Shown: piece by piece, positions 45,608 through 57,443 of the stretch | How the letters are laid out: the number at the start of each line of letters is the position of its first letter | Numbering within the stretch: the first letter of the stretch is position 1 | Source: Avena insularis | Taxonomy: Eukaryota; Streptophyta; Magnoliopsida; Poales; Poaceae | Direction of reading: 5' to 3' | DNA: 64,000 bases | Assembly: GCA_023614405.1 (NCBI GenBank) | Contig: CM042694.1 | Span: forward strand, 88,333,285-88,397,284 | Made by a program: the position numbers and the translations under genes | Notes under the pieces: generated by a model | Seen by the model: only the letters and a program-made list of their open reading frames with translations | The model's database searches: none | What the model was told of the DNA's origin: nothing

Positions 45608-46592
45608 ACTACAATCTATAAAGAGCATTAACACATGTGCTGATGACTTCCCCACGTTGATCGACCGCCGATCTTGGCGCGTGATTTAGTTTGTTCGGTA
45701 GTCCAGCACAGCAGTCTATAGCAGCCTTTCACTTCTTAGACTATTTGTTCGGTATATCGACGCAATATTGCATGTATCTTCATTTATTCTTTGCTATTAG
45801 TATATCCTTATTTAGAATCTTTGTAGTAGTTGGAGAGAGGAGATTGGAGGCACTCCTAAAACCCCATATAGGGTTTCATTCCCCCACCAGTGTCATTGCC
45901 GATCCTCTCCGACTCCGGTGGCCTTAGGGCATTGGAGACCTCACGGAGCATGTCCCTCGCTGGAAGAAGGTTTTTATTGTTTGTTTAGTCTGTTTTTCAT
46001 TATCTGCTTCAAGATGGTGAGGTGGCGGATACATCCTGAAGTTAGAATAAGGTTCTTCCCGCTCTATCCTTACTCCGATGGTGCATATAGTACTAGCGGA
46101 TGACGCATGGAGTCTTATGTCCAACGGGTTTTGTGGGATCCGGTAGTTTTTCGTGTTAGTGGGTGTAGTTTCAGGTCAGTTTCTTCAGATCTACGATTGT
46201 CATCATTGGCAAGGGTTACTTCTCTAGTGCGTTGGTTTTTTGGGATCTTAGCATGACGACTTACTACCTGTCTAATTCAACATGCTCTATTGCAACAAGA
46301 TTTGTTCGGCTTAGGTGATGGAGGTGCGAGGACGTTGACGCGTCTTTGGTTCACGCCAGTGTTTGTAGTCTTCGCTAGATGGTTCAAGGGTCTAATTATA
46401 ATTTTTATTAGCTTTTGGACTATTCGTACCGATGTTGGTGATTATTAATAGATAGGTGGAATTTTTGAAAGAAAAAAAGGCGAAGTCTTCAAGACTTGTC
46501 GAGTAGTAACCGCACCTACTTGAGCTAGTGACAGGTCGGCACTAAACTGGGATTAACTTTCCAAATGTAGATATCATAAGTAGACACATGTA
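45608..46592. other. Unassigned sequence, possible retroposon 3' end
   Basis: Flanking DNA right of copia D. 45840-46480 has a T-rich, non-coding composition and ends in an A-rich GAAAGAAAAAAA (46467-46478) after ATTAATAGATAGG. That is compatible with the 3' end of a poly(A) retroelement, but no protein is recognisable. 46480-46592 shows nothing. Confidence 0.3.
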
Positions 46593-46713
46593 CTCTCTCC
46601 GGTCCATATTAATAGTCTCAACTTATCTAGATTCGTATGTATCTCATTCAGTCTTTAGACTAGATGTATTCGTATCTAGACAAAGTTGAGACAACTATTA
46701 TGGACCATAGAGG
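46593..46713. mobile_element. Stowaway-type MITE (Tc1/mariner-like)
   Basis: 121 bp with long terminal inverted repeats: CTCTCTCCGGTCCAT at the left and, inverted, CCTCTATGGTCCAT at the right, continuing through AGTCTCAACTT. It is flanked by TA on both sides (46591-46592 and 46714-46715), the target duplication of this group. Nearly the whole element can fold as one hairpin. Non-coding; would be moved by a mariner-like transposase elsewhere. Confidence 0.85.
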
Positions 46714-46715
46714 TA

Positions 46716-47089
46716 TATAAAAGCTACTGTAGCATTTTTGTCTCTTATGCCGGATTTTTAAATAGTTTCTGGAGTACGATATGCATATACACTCACTTGC
46801 TTGGACTCTAATATTAACGCACATGTGATATTTTTAGTCTATAGTGGAGTTTGCAGGTTTACTAAGTGTTGGATACTCTATCGTTGTGGTTGCTATATTA
46901 CTATAGCGGGATGAAAGATTATTTCGAGATAGCTTGGGTACTTTTACATAGTACGGCCAAGTCACCGATGCCAGAGAGTCAAAGAAAAAGAGAAACAAGT
47001 CCACTGGGGCAATAGCACAGCAAAGCACAAGACACCAAAAAACAAAAAAAGGAGCTAGTGAGGAGCTCACACTATGAAGCTAAGGGGGC
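46716..47089. other. Spacer, possibly LINE 3' untranslated region
   Basis: No gene is supported. 46990-47060 is A-rich on the plus strand. It lies just downstream of the LINE coding end, so may be its 3' untranslated part. Confidence 0.3.
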
Positions 47090-47822
47090 GCGAGCAGGAG
47101 CTGTGAAGCGCTATGCCGACGCCCTTAGAGCCTGCAAGATGCCGTCCACGCTCTCCTGGTCCCGCTGCCTAGACAATGGATACCACTGCTGAAGGTAGGC
47201 AAGCAAAGAAAAAACAGAGCCAGAAGCACGACAAGGAAAATTCTGCTCTATCACCATCTTATTACGAATGTTCCAAAGCATCCACGTAATGGACACAAAC
47301 ACCAACTAGAAGAGGTGACGCCTCCTTCAGCTATGGTTTGCCTAAGTCTGTAGGAACTCGCTGAGATCTTGGGCGTACCAGGCAGGCCCAAGCGCTTCTC
47401 ACATGAAGTTCCACAGAAACTGAGCGGCATGACACCTTGTCCCTCTCCTCTGAGAGGGACAAGGGTAGATATCCTTGTAGCCTCAGGAATTCAATGGCCT
47501 CAACATCATTGAAGGTCCTCCGAAACGGGATGTTCCAGTGACCTCCTTGACTTTCCTCGTCCGCTAATATCATGGGAGCTGCACAGATGGTGAACAAATC
47601 CTGGAATTCTCGGTAGAGGGGAGCTCCATGTACCTAGGGGTCTAGCCAAAAAAGAGCCTCCTGGCCATTGCCCACCACAAAGAGTGAACCCCTGCAGATG
47701 AAGTGTTTAATGTCTTGGATGGCCCACCAGAACTAGGACCCTTTCCTATGCTCACACGCAAATAGGGATAGGCCCGGGAGATACTTGGCCTTAATGAGTT
47801 GTAGCCTGATGGCCCAAAATAT
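47090..47822 (-). pseudogene. LINE (non-LTR) reverse transcriptase C-terminal remnant
   Basis: Minus-strand, frame-broken C-terminal third of a plant LINE ORF2. The order is a segment after RT (WWAMARRLFFG, then an F..D..VHGAPLYREF-like stretch across frames near 47640-47610), MFTICAAPMIL, SFRR-like WNIPFRRTFNDVEA, and the zf-RVT region (ERDKVSCRSVSVELHVRSAW). The terminal segment is ITWMLWNIRNKMVIEQNFP. RT catalytic motifs are not in the window; the 5' part was replaced by an inserted LTR at about 47822. Recognised from general LINE C-terminal patterns only. Confidence 0.62.
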
Positions 47823-48409
47823 ATCGAGCTCGTTGGGGAACCCCAAGAGGAAGGTATGATGAGCATAGCAGCAAGTTTTCCCTCTGTTATGAAACCAAGG
47901 TTATTGAACCAGTAGGAGCAAGGAAACACCTACAAGGTGTTGTTTCCAACTTGGAATCCTGCACAACACAACCAAAGAACTTTGCCCCCAACTTACAGTG
48001 AGGTTGTCAATCTCATCGGTTTTGCTGAAAACAAAGGATTAAACGTATCGTGTGGAAGAAAGTAGAAGCTTGCAGAAAGTAAACAGTTGTAGATTGATTG
48101 TAAAAGAAAGGACCGGGGTCCATAGTTCACTAGTGGTGATTCTCCTTAAGATAGATAACATGTAGGGTGAACAAATTACAACGGGGCAATTGACAAAAAT
48201 CGAGAAAGCATACATGCATATACTAAACATCTTGACTCCTTTGAGATTCGATTGGGCATTACAACATTATACATAGACCGTAATCCAACTGCATCTATGA
48301 CTAATAATCCACCTTCAGGTTATCATCTGAACCCCCTCCAGTATTAAGTTGCGTGTAAAGTAAACAATACGATTGTTTTATGAACAAAGGATTGTTGTTT
48401 TCTCCCTAG
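47823..48409 (-). repeat. 3' part of a Sabrina-like LTR in inverted orientation
   Basis: Minus-strand copy of the last ~590 bp of the E1-type LTR (compare 13170-13860), from the segment around GCTACTAGGGAGAAAACAAC to the terminal CCCCAACGAGCTC. It ends at the LINE junction on the left with mutated LTR terminal bases. On the right it is cut by the start of E2 at 48410. The remainder of this element is presumably beyond E2, outside the window. Confidence 0.8.
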
Positions 48410-49291
48410 TGATACATTGCAAATGTATCTATAATTTTTGATGTTCCATGCTTAGTTTTATCCACTTTCTTGTGTTTTGTTCCAACTTTGGAGTACTTTT
48501 ATTATGATTTCCTGGACTAACCTATTAACAAGAGCCGATGCGGCTACATTTTTACATTGTTTTGGTTCGGAAAAAGTCGAAAATGAATATTCTCGGAATT
48601 GGACGGGACAAAAGCCAAAGTGCCTATTTTTCCAGAAGGTATCAAGTGCCAAAATACGAGACGGAGAGGGGCCAGGGGCCGGCCACACCACCTGGCCGCG
48701 GCCAGGCTGGCAGCGCGCCAGGTGGTCGGCCGACCCCAGCCCCTCGGCCTCCTTCCGCCTATAAGTTTCCCTCGGGGCCGAAAACCCTAAGTACCTGATC
48801 AAAAATCCACGAAGAGTCTGTAGTCGCCGTCATCTCCATCCCTAGATCGGGGATCAAGCTCTTCCCAAGACCTGCCAGAGAGGGGAATTCACCCTGGAGG
48901 CCTTCTTCATCACCATGCAAGCCTCCGGTGTGATGCGTGAGTAGTTCATCCTTGTACTACGGATCCATGTAGTAGCTAGATGGCTGGTTTCTCCTCCTTT
49001 GTGCTTTCATGTTTAGATCTTGTGAGCTCCGTTCATGATCAGGATCATCTATTTGTAATTCATACATGTTGTGTTTGCGGGGATCCGATGGATATTGAGA
49101 TGCTATCTCAGATTGATTATTGATTCTATCATGTCTTTGTTATTTGAGATCTTGCATGCTTTCCGTTGTTAGTAGCTATCTTGGACAAGTAGATGCTAGC
49201 AACTCCAAGAGTTAGTATTTATGCTCGATAGTGGGTTCATGCCTCTGGTAATCTGGGGAAGTGATAGAAATCTCTAAGGTACTAGATGTGC
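48410..49291 (+). repeat. E2 5' LTR, first part
   Basis: TGATACATTGC start, matching 18731 onward. It is interrupted after AGATGTGC by gypsy B and resumes at 63119. Total reassembled length about 1.56 kb, close to E1's 1582 bp. Confidence 0.88.
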
Positions 49292-50100
49292 TGTTGGCGG
49301 GATACCCCCGGGTAGGGTCACTCCGGGGTATAAGGGCCGAATTAGCCGAGGTTCGGCAAGGTCACAGCGGATGTTGGCCGAGTCACCTCAAGGCAGGCCG
49401 GATCACGGAGTAACCCGGACCAGGGGGGTCGCCTAACATCGTCTCATCCGAATTAAGGAGTAATTCGGAAGTGCTTGTCTAACTTATATGCAGGAATAGG
49501 TGTGGCCGGATCTACTATGATCCGGGTCCTCGCTTAGCTTCTGGGAGAAGGAAGGAATCTCTCTGGTCAAAAAGAAGGTCCGGTACGTACTGCATGAGCG
49601 GAGAAAGCAAGGGCAGGACCACCGGATCATGGCCGACAAGGGTGACGACGCTCGTGTCGTCTGACGCGGGCACCGCAGAGGCTTATGTCGCTAAAGCATG
49701 TATGACACGGGGAAAAAGCACCCCGGTCGGGTTACCACTTTGGGAGGGGGCATATTCTTAGGAATATGCCTCCACGTATGCCCTAGGCAGGGACCAAACT
49801 TCCTCTATATAAGGGGGGCTAGGTCTCTGGTAGAGGGGGTTGGTTGAGCTCTAGTTGGTTTGGTGATTCCATAGTGCTAGTTGATCTAGAGTTCTAGGGA
49901 AAAATAGTAGGCAAGAGTAAGAGAGCTCCTTCTTCCTCCTCTCACCAATACAGCTCAAGGAGCACTTGTAATCTTGGAGATATAGCAATACAAACTTCTG
50001 CGTGGAGAACCACTCCACTATCCCACCCTGGATTCCCCTAGCGTGTATTAGTCCCCACCTTTAGCCTATCCATGGCATCTGCCGTGACACCACCACGACA
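49292..50100 (+). repeat. 5' LTR of gypsy element B
   Basis: 809 bp. Starts TGTTGGCGGGATACCCCCGGG (hairpin GGG-ATA-CCC; the 3' LTR has the fuller GGGGGATACCCCC). TATA box TATATAA at 49806-49812. Very similar to 62307-63113 with few visible substitutions, suggesting a younger insertion than A or D. Confidence 0.93.
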
Positions 50101-50102
50101 GT

Positions 50103-50120
50103 TGGCGCCCACCGTGGGGC
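50103..50120 (+). other. Primer-binding site, tRNA-Lys type
   Basis: TGGCGCCCACCGTGGGGC exactly matches the complement of the plant tRNA-Lys(CTT) 3' end as I recall it, two bases after the LTR. Confidence 0.75.
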
Positions 50121-51687
50121 TAGCGGCGCTAGCAGGGGTGAAGATCCGGATGCGAAACCTCATCGGCACCGGCAAACGCATCGTCTCCGAGCTCGTTCAG
50201 CACTTTGGAGCGCTGGATTTCGCCAGCAACAATGTTGGCTGCTTCGGCACGTGCCCACTTCCGCGCAACGGCCTCTTCATCAAGCTCGGTGCGCACAAGG
50301 TCTACGTTGTTGTGGACGTCTCATGCGTTCATCCGTGCCGCGTTGTTGATGCGGGAGAACCACCCCTCACTGTGGCTCGCGGGGCACGTATCGCTCGCTC
50401 CCCGGACCATGCGGAGGTGATGATGACTGCGCCAGGTGCAGGCGCAAGCAAGGACCCAGCACCAGACCCGGAGATAACACCTAAGGCACCGAGGAAAGGT
50501 AGAGGACCTCCACTAGAGAGGCCTGAGAACATACTAAGAGAAGCTATGGATAGCTTGGCTAACCCGGTAGCAGCAGTGGTGGATCCGGCTCAGGCATAGG
50601 CCGAGCTAGAGGAAACTCGGCAAAAGATACTGGAGGGCGCAAAGAAAATAGCCGCGGTTCAGCAGTCACTGAACATGACGCTGCGTGAGTATGCAAAGGC
50701 AAACAAAGTTGATGCAATAAAAGTAAAAGGGAGAAATCTCATAAGCGAGATGAACAGAGAAGGTGATGATGGAGCAGAAGGGTCGGAAAACTATCTGTCT
50801 GTGGGGTTGCCGAGGTATAGCACCCCGGCGAAGAACCTCAGAGCAGCAGATGTGGCTACATCCGAGTTAGAGGGACTGACGGGTGAGGCCCGTCAAAGAC
50901 AACAAGATAGGGTTAACGAACTGGTTCGGATCGCGAACAGACAAAACGAAGAGCTGCTGAGAGCTAACCCGGAGAGAGCTGGAGCTTCCAAGATCGTCCA
51001 TTCGGTGATGGGTAACCCAGAGAAGTCCGCCTCATGGTGGTCCAAGGAGAGAAGAGGTAGTAACCTCGGCCAGACGGAACAAACAGATCGTCCCGTACGA
51101 CCCGACGCGTGCGGGAAAAGAAAAAGAGATGCGGAAAGGTGATGATCGACGGAGTGTGAGCCGAGGTGAAGTTGGCCGAGGTAATCACGACCAACGCAAT
51201 GCCGGTCAAGGGAACGCTGCCAACGGCAATGCCGGACAACGCAACTCCATAGGAGCGGGACAACCGCAGCAGCGGAATATACCGAGGCAAGAGCAAAGCA
51301 CCGACCGAGGTATGCAGCAGAAAGGTGCGCAACGAGAGCAAAACCGATACAATGACGGTAATTCGGAGATGGTGAACGCAGGGTACCCCAGACCGGACTA
51401 TCATGTGATAGGGTCAAGATTGGGAAGCAGGGATTTAATGTCGGATGATGCCAGGTTAAAACTGGATCGCCTGTATAGGTCGGAACAGATCGAATGTCAA
51501 GGTCCTCCGGGTCCAGCATGCTTTGGACCCCGGATCATGAAGGAACTGCCGGTACCAAACTTCCAGTTACCCAGAGGCACGAAGACGTATGACGGCAGCA
51601 CCAAGCCAGAGGATTGGCTGATAAACTATGCTACGGCGGTGAAAATTGCAACTGGCAACTTGAGATGGTCACGCTCATTACCCTCAG
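50103..51687 (+). pseudogene. Element B: gag N-terminal part
   Basis: Frame from near the primer site (GLAALAGVKIRMRNLIG, QHFGALDFASNNVGCFG, HKVYVVVDVSC) to TAG at 50597. It continues in phase (EYAKANKVDAIKVKGRNLI, LPRYSTPAKNLRAADVATSELEGL, RVNELVRIANRQNEELLR) to about 51125, where a frameshift leads to 51129-51720 (Asn/Gln/Arg-rich linker, then KTYDGSTKPEDWLINYATAV). The N-terminal segment is homologous to A's gag start. The true start codon is unclear; an in-frame ATG lies in the LTR at 50072. Confidence 0.8.
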
Positions 51688-53442
51688 ATGTTGGAAGGCC
51701 CAGCCAGAGTATGGCTGAATAATTTACCACCCGGAAGCATCAACTGCTGGATAGATTTTGAAGAAATGTTTATCAGCAACTTCTCAAGTACGTATCAGAG
51801 GCCGAATAGACCGCAGACCCTAGCGATGTGCAAGCAAAGACCTAACGAGACGGATCGTGAATTCTTGACCCGGTGGTGTACCGTGAGAAACTCGTGTGAG
51901 GGTGTCATAGAGTCACAGGCCATAGCGTGGTTCGCGCAAGGGTGCAGATATGGCAGCGAGCTGTGGATGAAGCTGCAAAGGAAAATGCCAGTTACGCTGG
52001 TAGAGATGATCCGGATTGCTGATTCGTATGCCTTGGGCGATCCGACTCAACCTAGGCTCGCATCAAATGAGTCAAACGAGGAATATTATCAGAGGGATGG
52101 AGCTGGGTCATCCCGGAGGAACGATTACAGAGGAAAAAGGAGAGATGATAGACCGGACCATCGCTACGGTTCACAACAAGTTGCAGTTGTGAATCAAGAT
52201 CAACCCAGAGCAGGGAGTAACCAACGCCAGAGAACGGGGGGGCAATGGACTCCAAGAAATGATGGCAAGAAAACATGGACTCCAGAGCAAAAGAAACAGT
52301 GGCAGGAAAAGAAAGACCGTCCGAGGTATACCTATGAGTCGATGCTGGACCAGCCGTGTAAGTTTCACACGCCAAATCCGAATAGCCCGGCGGGTCACTC
52401 GACGAGGCAATGTGAGTGGATGCATAAGATTGAGCAAGGTGGTTGGGGAATGCTCAGGCACCCCAGAATGAGCAACCTCGGCAGGAGTTACCTCGGCAGC
52501 AATTGCTCGCCGAGGTATGACAACAATGAGAGAAGGGATGCAGTGCATCAGGTGGAAAATCAGCAACAACCGGATCAGAGGTACCCTGGAAACGAGGGAA
52601 GGAATGAGTACAGGGAACATCACCAGAGTTATTGTGTGTTCACGACTGAGGAAACAGATAGAAAGAGCTTGCAGACCGATATGGAGGTCAATGCGGTCAT
52701 GCCAGCGGTGACGAGGTACATGCCTTGGTCGGACCAGGAAATCACCTGGAACATCAAAGATCATCCTAAACTTATGCCGAGCCCAGGTTCGTATGCGCTA
52801 GTGCTAGATCTGACATTAATTGGACCGAACATCAACGTGAGGTTCTCCAAGGTTTTGATTGATAATGGCAGTAGCATTAACATCATGTATGTGGATACGA
52901 TGCGCAAGTTGGGCATCTCGGAGAACATGCTCGAGGCTACGAGAACAACTTTCCATGGCATTGTGCCAGGCATTTCTTGTGAGCCCATAGGCAAAGTCCG
53001 GGTCGACGTGTTATTCGGCACAAGGGATAACTGCCGAACTGAAAATCTAGAGTTTGAAGTGGTGAACTTGGAAAGTGCATATCATGCGTTACTCGGAAGA
53101 CCAGCATTGAACAAATTCATGGCAAGCTGTCACATCAGTTATCTGAAGATGAAGTTGCCCGGGCCAAATGGAGTGATTACCATTGCTGCAGATTTTCGAC
53201 GTTCCATGGAGTGTGCTTCAGCCGGGTCTAACCTAGTCGAGTCACTCATGATTGCGCAAGAGAAAAGAAAAATCCAAGAGGTGGCGGCATTAGCTCAGTC
53301 CGCGCAGCAATATATGTTGGCGTTAAGTAACCCGCATGGCAGCGTTTCATTTCAAGCCGCAAAGGACACCAAGAAGATTCCAGTTGATAACATGTTCCCG
53401 GAGCGCACCGTAACAATTGGTGCCGGGTTAACTGACAAATAG
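51688..53442 (+). pseudogene. Element B: gag core end and aspartic protease
   Basis: Open frame of 584 codons after a frame change near 51700. Gag core: LEGPARVWLNNLPPGSINCW, DREFLTRWCTVRNSCEGVIE. A basic Arg/Gln-rich linker precedes a zinc-binding-like CKFH...GHSTRQC near 52360-52415. The protease has VLIDNGSSINIMY near 52853 (D-N-G-S in place of the usual D-[ST/G]-G-[AS]) and YHALLGRPALNKFM, with FRRSMECASAGS at the end. Closes with TAG at 53440-53442, matching the position of A's TAG at 30766. Confidence 0.88.
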
Positions 53443-55410
53443 GAAAGCGAGCTCGTCAACTTCCTCCGTGAGAATCGGGATATTTTTGCTTGGTCTACAT
53501 AGGACTTGCAAGGTGTTCTGAGGGAGTTGTCCGCTCACACTTTGAACGTAAGACCCGGAGCAAGGCCGGTGAAGCAACCTCCCCGCCGCTTCGCCGAGGA
53601 TAGGAGAAAAGTCATTGGAGATGAGATAGCTCGGTTACTAGCAGCAGGATTTATCATGGAGGTACTATATCCGGATTGGCTCTCTAATCCGGTGCTAGTG
53701 GAAAAGAAGAAGGACGATCTGAACGTGGCAGTGGTTTGGCGTATGTGTATCGATTACACGAACCTGAACAAGGCGTGTCCAAAAGATCCATTTCCACTGT
53801 CGAGGATAGATCAGGTCATAGACTCGACCGTGGGATGCGAACTGTTGTCGTTCATTGATGCATATTCTGGCTTCCACCAGATACCTCTGAACCCGGATGA
53901 TCAAATAAAGACGGCGTTTATTACCCCGTACGGGGCTTACTTCTATCGCACTATGCCGTTTGGTTTACGTAATGCAGGTGCAACGTACCAAAGATGTATG
54001 CAAAAATGTTTGCACGACCAAATAGGTCAAAACGTACAAGTATACGTGGACGATGTGGTTATCAAGACCAAGGAAAGCACAACGCTCCTTGACGACATAA
54101 GACAAACATTCGCAAACTTGAGAAGGTTCCGGATGAAGCTTAACCCGGAAAAATGTACCTTCGGTGTCCCGGCTGGAAAATTACTCGGATTTCTCGTCTC
54201 CAGCCGAGGTATCGAAGTTAATCCAAATAAGATCCGAGCCATCAAACGAATGGAGCTGCCGAAGTGTCTCAATGATGTCCAGAAGTTCACTGGATGCCTG
54301 GCATCGTTGAGTCGGTTTGTATGTCGGTTGGGAGAAAAGGCACTGCCTCTCTACCAACTCATGAAAAAGTCGGATAAATTCGTTTGGACGCCATAGGCCG
54401 ATGAATCCTTTGCCCACTTGAAAAAGATGTTGGCCACTGCGCCAGTGTTAGCCTCTCCACTATCAAAGGAGCCAATGTTGCTCTACATAGCCGCAACCAA
54501 CCGAGTTGTAAGTGCAATAATTGTAGTGGAGCGCAATGAAGAGGGTAAGTCGGTGCAGAGGCCAGTATATTACCTGAGCGAGGTATTGTCTTCCTCAAAA
54601 CAGAACTACCCGCACTTTCAAAAGGTGGCATATGGTGTCTATATGGCGGCAAAGAAGTTAAAGCATTACTTTGAGGAGCACCCCATCAAAGTAATATGTG
54701 AAGCTCCCATATCCGAGATAATGGGTAACAAGGATGCGAGTGGCAGAATTACAAAATGGGCAATTGAGTTAGCCCTTATGCTATCTAACACGTAAGAGAA
54801 GCGATCAAATCTCAGGCTGTGGCGGACTTTTTTGTGGATTGGGCCGAGGTACAATACGAACCACCGCCACCGGATCCAAATTACTGGAGGATGCACTTTG
54901 ACGGGTCGAAAACCAAAACCGGGCTAGGCGCCGGGGTTGTGCTTACCTCGCCAAAGAAGGACCAGCTAAAGTACGTATTGCAGATCCATTTCGCGGCATT
55001 GAACAATGTCGCTGAGTATGAGGCTCTTGTGCATGGGCTCAAAGTGGCAAAGGAAATTGGCATACGTCAGATAATATGTTTTGGCAACTCAGATCTGGTG
55101 GTGCAGCAGGTGTCCGGAGTGTGTGACGCCCTGGATCCAAACATGGAACTATAAAAATTTCACGTGCAGAAGATATCTGGTTACTTCGAGGGGTGTGAAT
55201 TTCACCATGTACCCCGGGTGGAAAATGAGGCTGCCGACATGTTGTCAAAGCTCGGATCGACCAGACAGGCAATTCCACCGGGTGTAGCATTGGAACACCT
55301 CAGAAAACCATCTATCAGGCCATCCCTAGGAACCGACTCGATTTATGTCCCGGAAAATACGGAATCTGGAGCTGAGCCCATGGACATTGACACGGGAGGT
55401 AGTACGTGAG
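53443..55410 (+). pseudogene. Element B: reverse transcriptase and RNase H
   Basis: Same phase as protease. LVNFLRENRDIFAW, a TAG at 53500, then RT: RLLAAGFIMEVLYPDWLSNPVLV, CIDYTNLNKACPKDPFPL, FIDAYSGFHQI, FGLRNAGATYQRCMQ, catalytic YVDDVV near 54040, GFLVSSRGIEVNP, CLASLSRFVCRLGEKALP. A TAG at 54394 (CAG in element A at 31697) precedes the connection domain. A frameshift near 54790 leads to RNase H (MHFDGSKTKTGLGAGVVL, VAEYEALVHGLK, NSDLVVQQV), a TAA near 55152 and HVPRVENEAADMLSKLG. Ends at TGA 55407. Confidence 0.9.
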
Positions 55411-56830
55411 ACCTGGGGACTGCATCGGCAAACCCGGGGACTGCCTTGGCAAACTCGAGGACTACCTCGCTAGACCCGGGGACTGCTCAGCGTGATCCGG
55501 CTGAAGTTATGCCGGTGGATCAGATGGAAATTGATGAGGAGATGTTCCCTCCACGAGCAATACCAGCTTGGGCACTGCCTATATTCCAATTCCTGAAAGA
55601 CAGAACGTTACCCGCTGAGGAGGTGTTAGCCAGGCAAACTCAGAGGAGAGCAAAAGCATACACGATCATCAATTCCGAGTTGTACAAATGGAGTGTAACC
55701 AATGTCCTCCAATGATGCGTTGACCCGGAAGAAGGGCTTGACATCCTCCGAGATATACACCAAGGAGAATGCAGGCATCATGCCTCATCCCGAGCCTTGG
55801 TGGAAAAGGCGTTCCGGCATGGATTCTACTGGCCAAGTGCCTTGGAGCAAGCAGAAGATCTGGTGAGAAAATGCAATGATTGTCAAAGGTACGCCACCAA
55901 GACACATATGCCTATGTCGGAACTCAAGACCATACCAATTACGTGGCCATTTGCTGTATGGTGCTTGGATATGGTTGGCCCGTTCAAACCAGCAAGAGGA
56001 AACATGACACACATTTTGGTCATGGTGGACAAGTTTACAAAATGGATTGAAGTGAAACCTATAAGAAAATGTGATGGAGCTACGGCCGTGACATTTCTCA
56101 AAGACATCATCTTGAGATACGATTATCCACACAATATTATAACTGATAATGGAACAAATTTTGCGGAAGGAGCATTTGCGCGCTTTTGCCGAGACAAGAA
56201 GATCCGACTCAATGTCGCCTCGGTAGCCCACCCCATATCAAACGGACAAGTGGAAAGATCCAACGGATTAGTATTATTCGGGATAAAACCCCGGCTCATT
56301 GAGCCGCTGCAAAGATCAGCGGGGTGCTGGATAGAAGAACTACCAGCGGTACTATGGAGCTTAAGAACAACTCTAAATCGATCAACAGGCTATACGCCAT
56401 TTTTTCTGGTATATGGGGCAGAAGCTGTATTACCGACCGGTTATAGAGCATGATTCTCCTAGGGTCACCCAATACGTAAGCGAAGTGCAAGAAGCCCGGC
56501 AAAATGATGTTGATCTGCTGGAAGAAGCGAGAGAACTAGCACTGTCCAGATCCGCCATATATCAGCAAAATCTCCAACGCTATCATAGCCGGAAAGTGTA
56601 CCCCTGAGTCTTTCGGGAAGGCGATCTGGTGCTCCGGTTGGTACAACGTACTACTGGCATGCATAAATTATCCCCCAATGGGAAGGGCCATTCATTGTGA
56701 GCAAAGCATTGCACAATGATTCTTACTATCTCATAGATGCAAAGCCACAGGAAAAGAACAAGGCGGACAGGTCCGGAGAGGAATCCAAGCGACCGTGGAA
56801 TGTAGCACAACTTCGTCCCTTCTACACATA
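55411..56830 (+). pseudogene. Element B: integrase
   Basis: Starts with a short linker (PIFQFLKDRTLPAEEVLARQTQRRAKAYTII at 55566-55660), a TGA near 55713, then the HHCC domain (H..CRHHASSRALVEKAFRHGFYW, CNDCQRY). The catalytic core follows: Asp in CLDMVGPF, Asp in IITDNGTNF, Glu in SNGQVERSNG (35 residues between the last two). SLRTTLNRSTGYTPFFLVYG precedes a frame change near 56440; EARELALSRSAIYQQNLQRY continues to TGA 56605. The last ~75 codons (EGDLVLRLVQ-like, ending LRPFYT) are frame-broken to about 56830. Confidence 0.88.
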
Positions 56831-57443
56831 GCTAAGAAGTGTATGTATCCGAGTCGTCTCATATGTCGGTATGTATGTCGGCAATGAGCTTATCAATGAA
56901 ATTGCAGCGCCTCGAGCAGTAACTCGGGGACTGCCTTAACAATGTTTGTTGTTATTATTTTTATGCGATAGCTGGAATAAGTCGTTCTACTTAACCCGGA
57001 TTAGTAATGTGTGAGCACCAAAAACCCAACCCTTCGACTTGCTGCTATCCAACACGAATTGGCTTCATGGCAAGCAAGGGAACAAGTTTGGAATTGCGTA
57101 GCACATGAAAAACGACTAAGGAAACGAGTTTATTCGAGCTAGCGTTTGTTTTTTGGACTAACCCTGTATTTATTTTCAAGTTATTACGCTGAATTATTTT
57201 GAGCCAAGCCTCAAAGTTTCTAAGTATTGTTAAAACAATTTTTGAAGCTCAGATTCGTAAGTCGTAAAACCGAATCAAGGTAGACACGGACCGAGCCAGA
57301 GAATTGGACGAACAAGAAAATGAAACTCGGGGACTGCGCCCAAGTTAATTCAGCATAGAAATGTAGTAGCAAAATATCACATATCCAGCATACAATTGCA
57401 CCCGGCATACCGGGGATCTGATAAATTTTCAAGTTTTTTGGAA
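56831..57443. other. Spacer between convergent gene ends of element B
   Basis: Non-coding. It lies between the integrase end and the stop of the opposite-strand gene, so would carry both 3' untranslated regions. No motif recognised beyond repeated CTCGGGGACTG-like phrases (56920, 57325). Confidence 0.5.

Noticed and set aside
45840..46480. Possible host gene exon
   Set aside because: No open frame, no splice pattern, A-rich end; more likely a repeat.
52052..52764. Minus-strand open frames opposite element B gag
   Set aside because: Shadow frames of the gag linker and protease; no counterpart in A.
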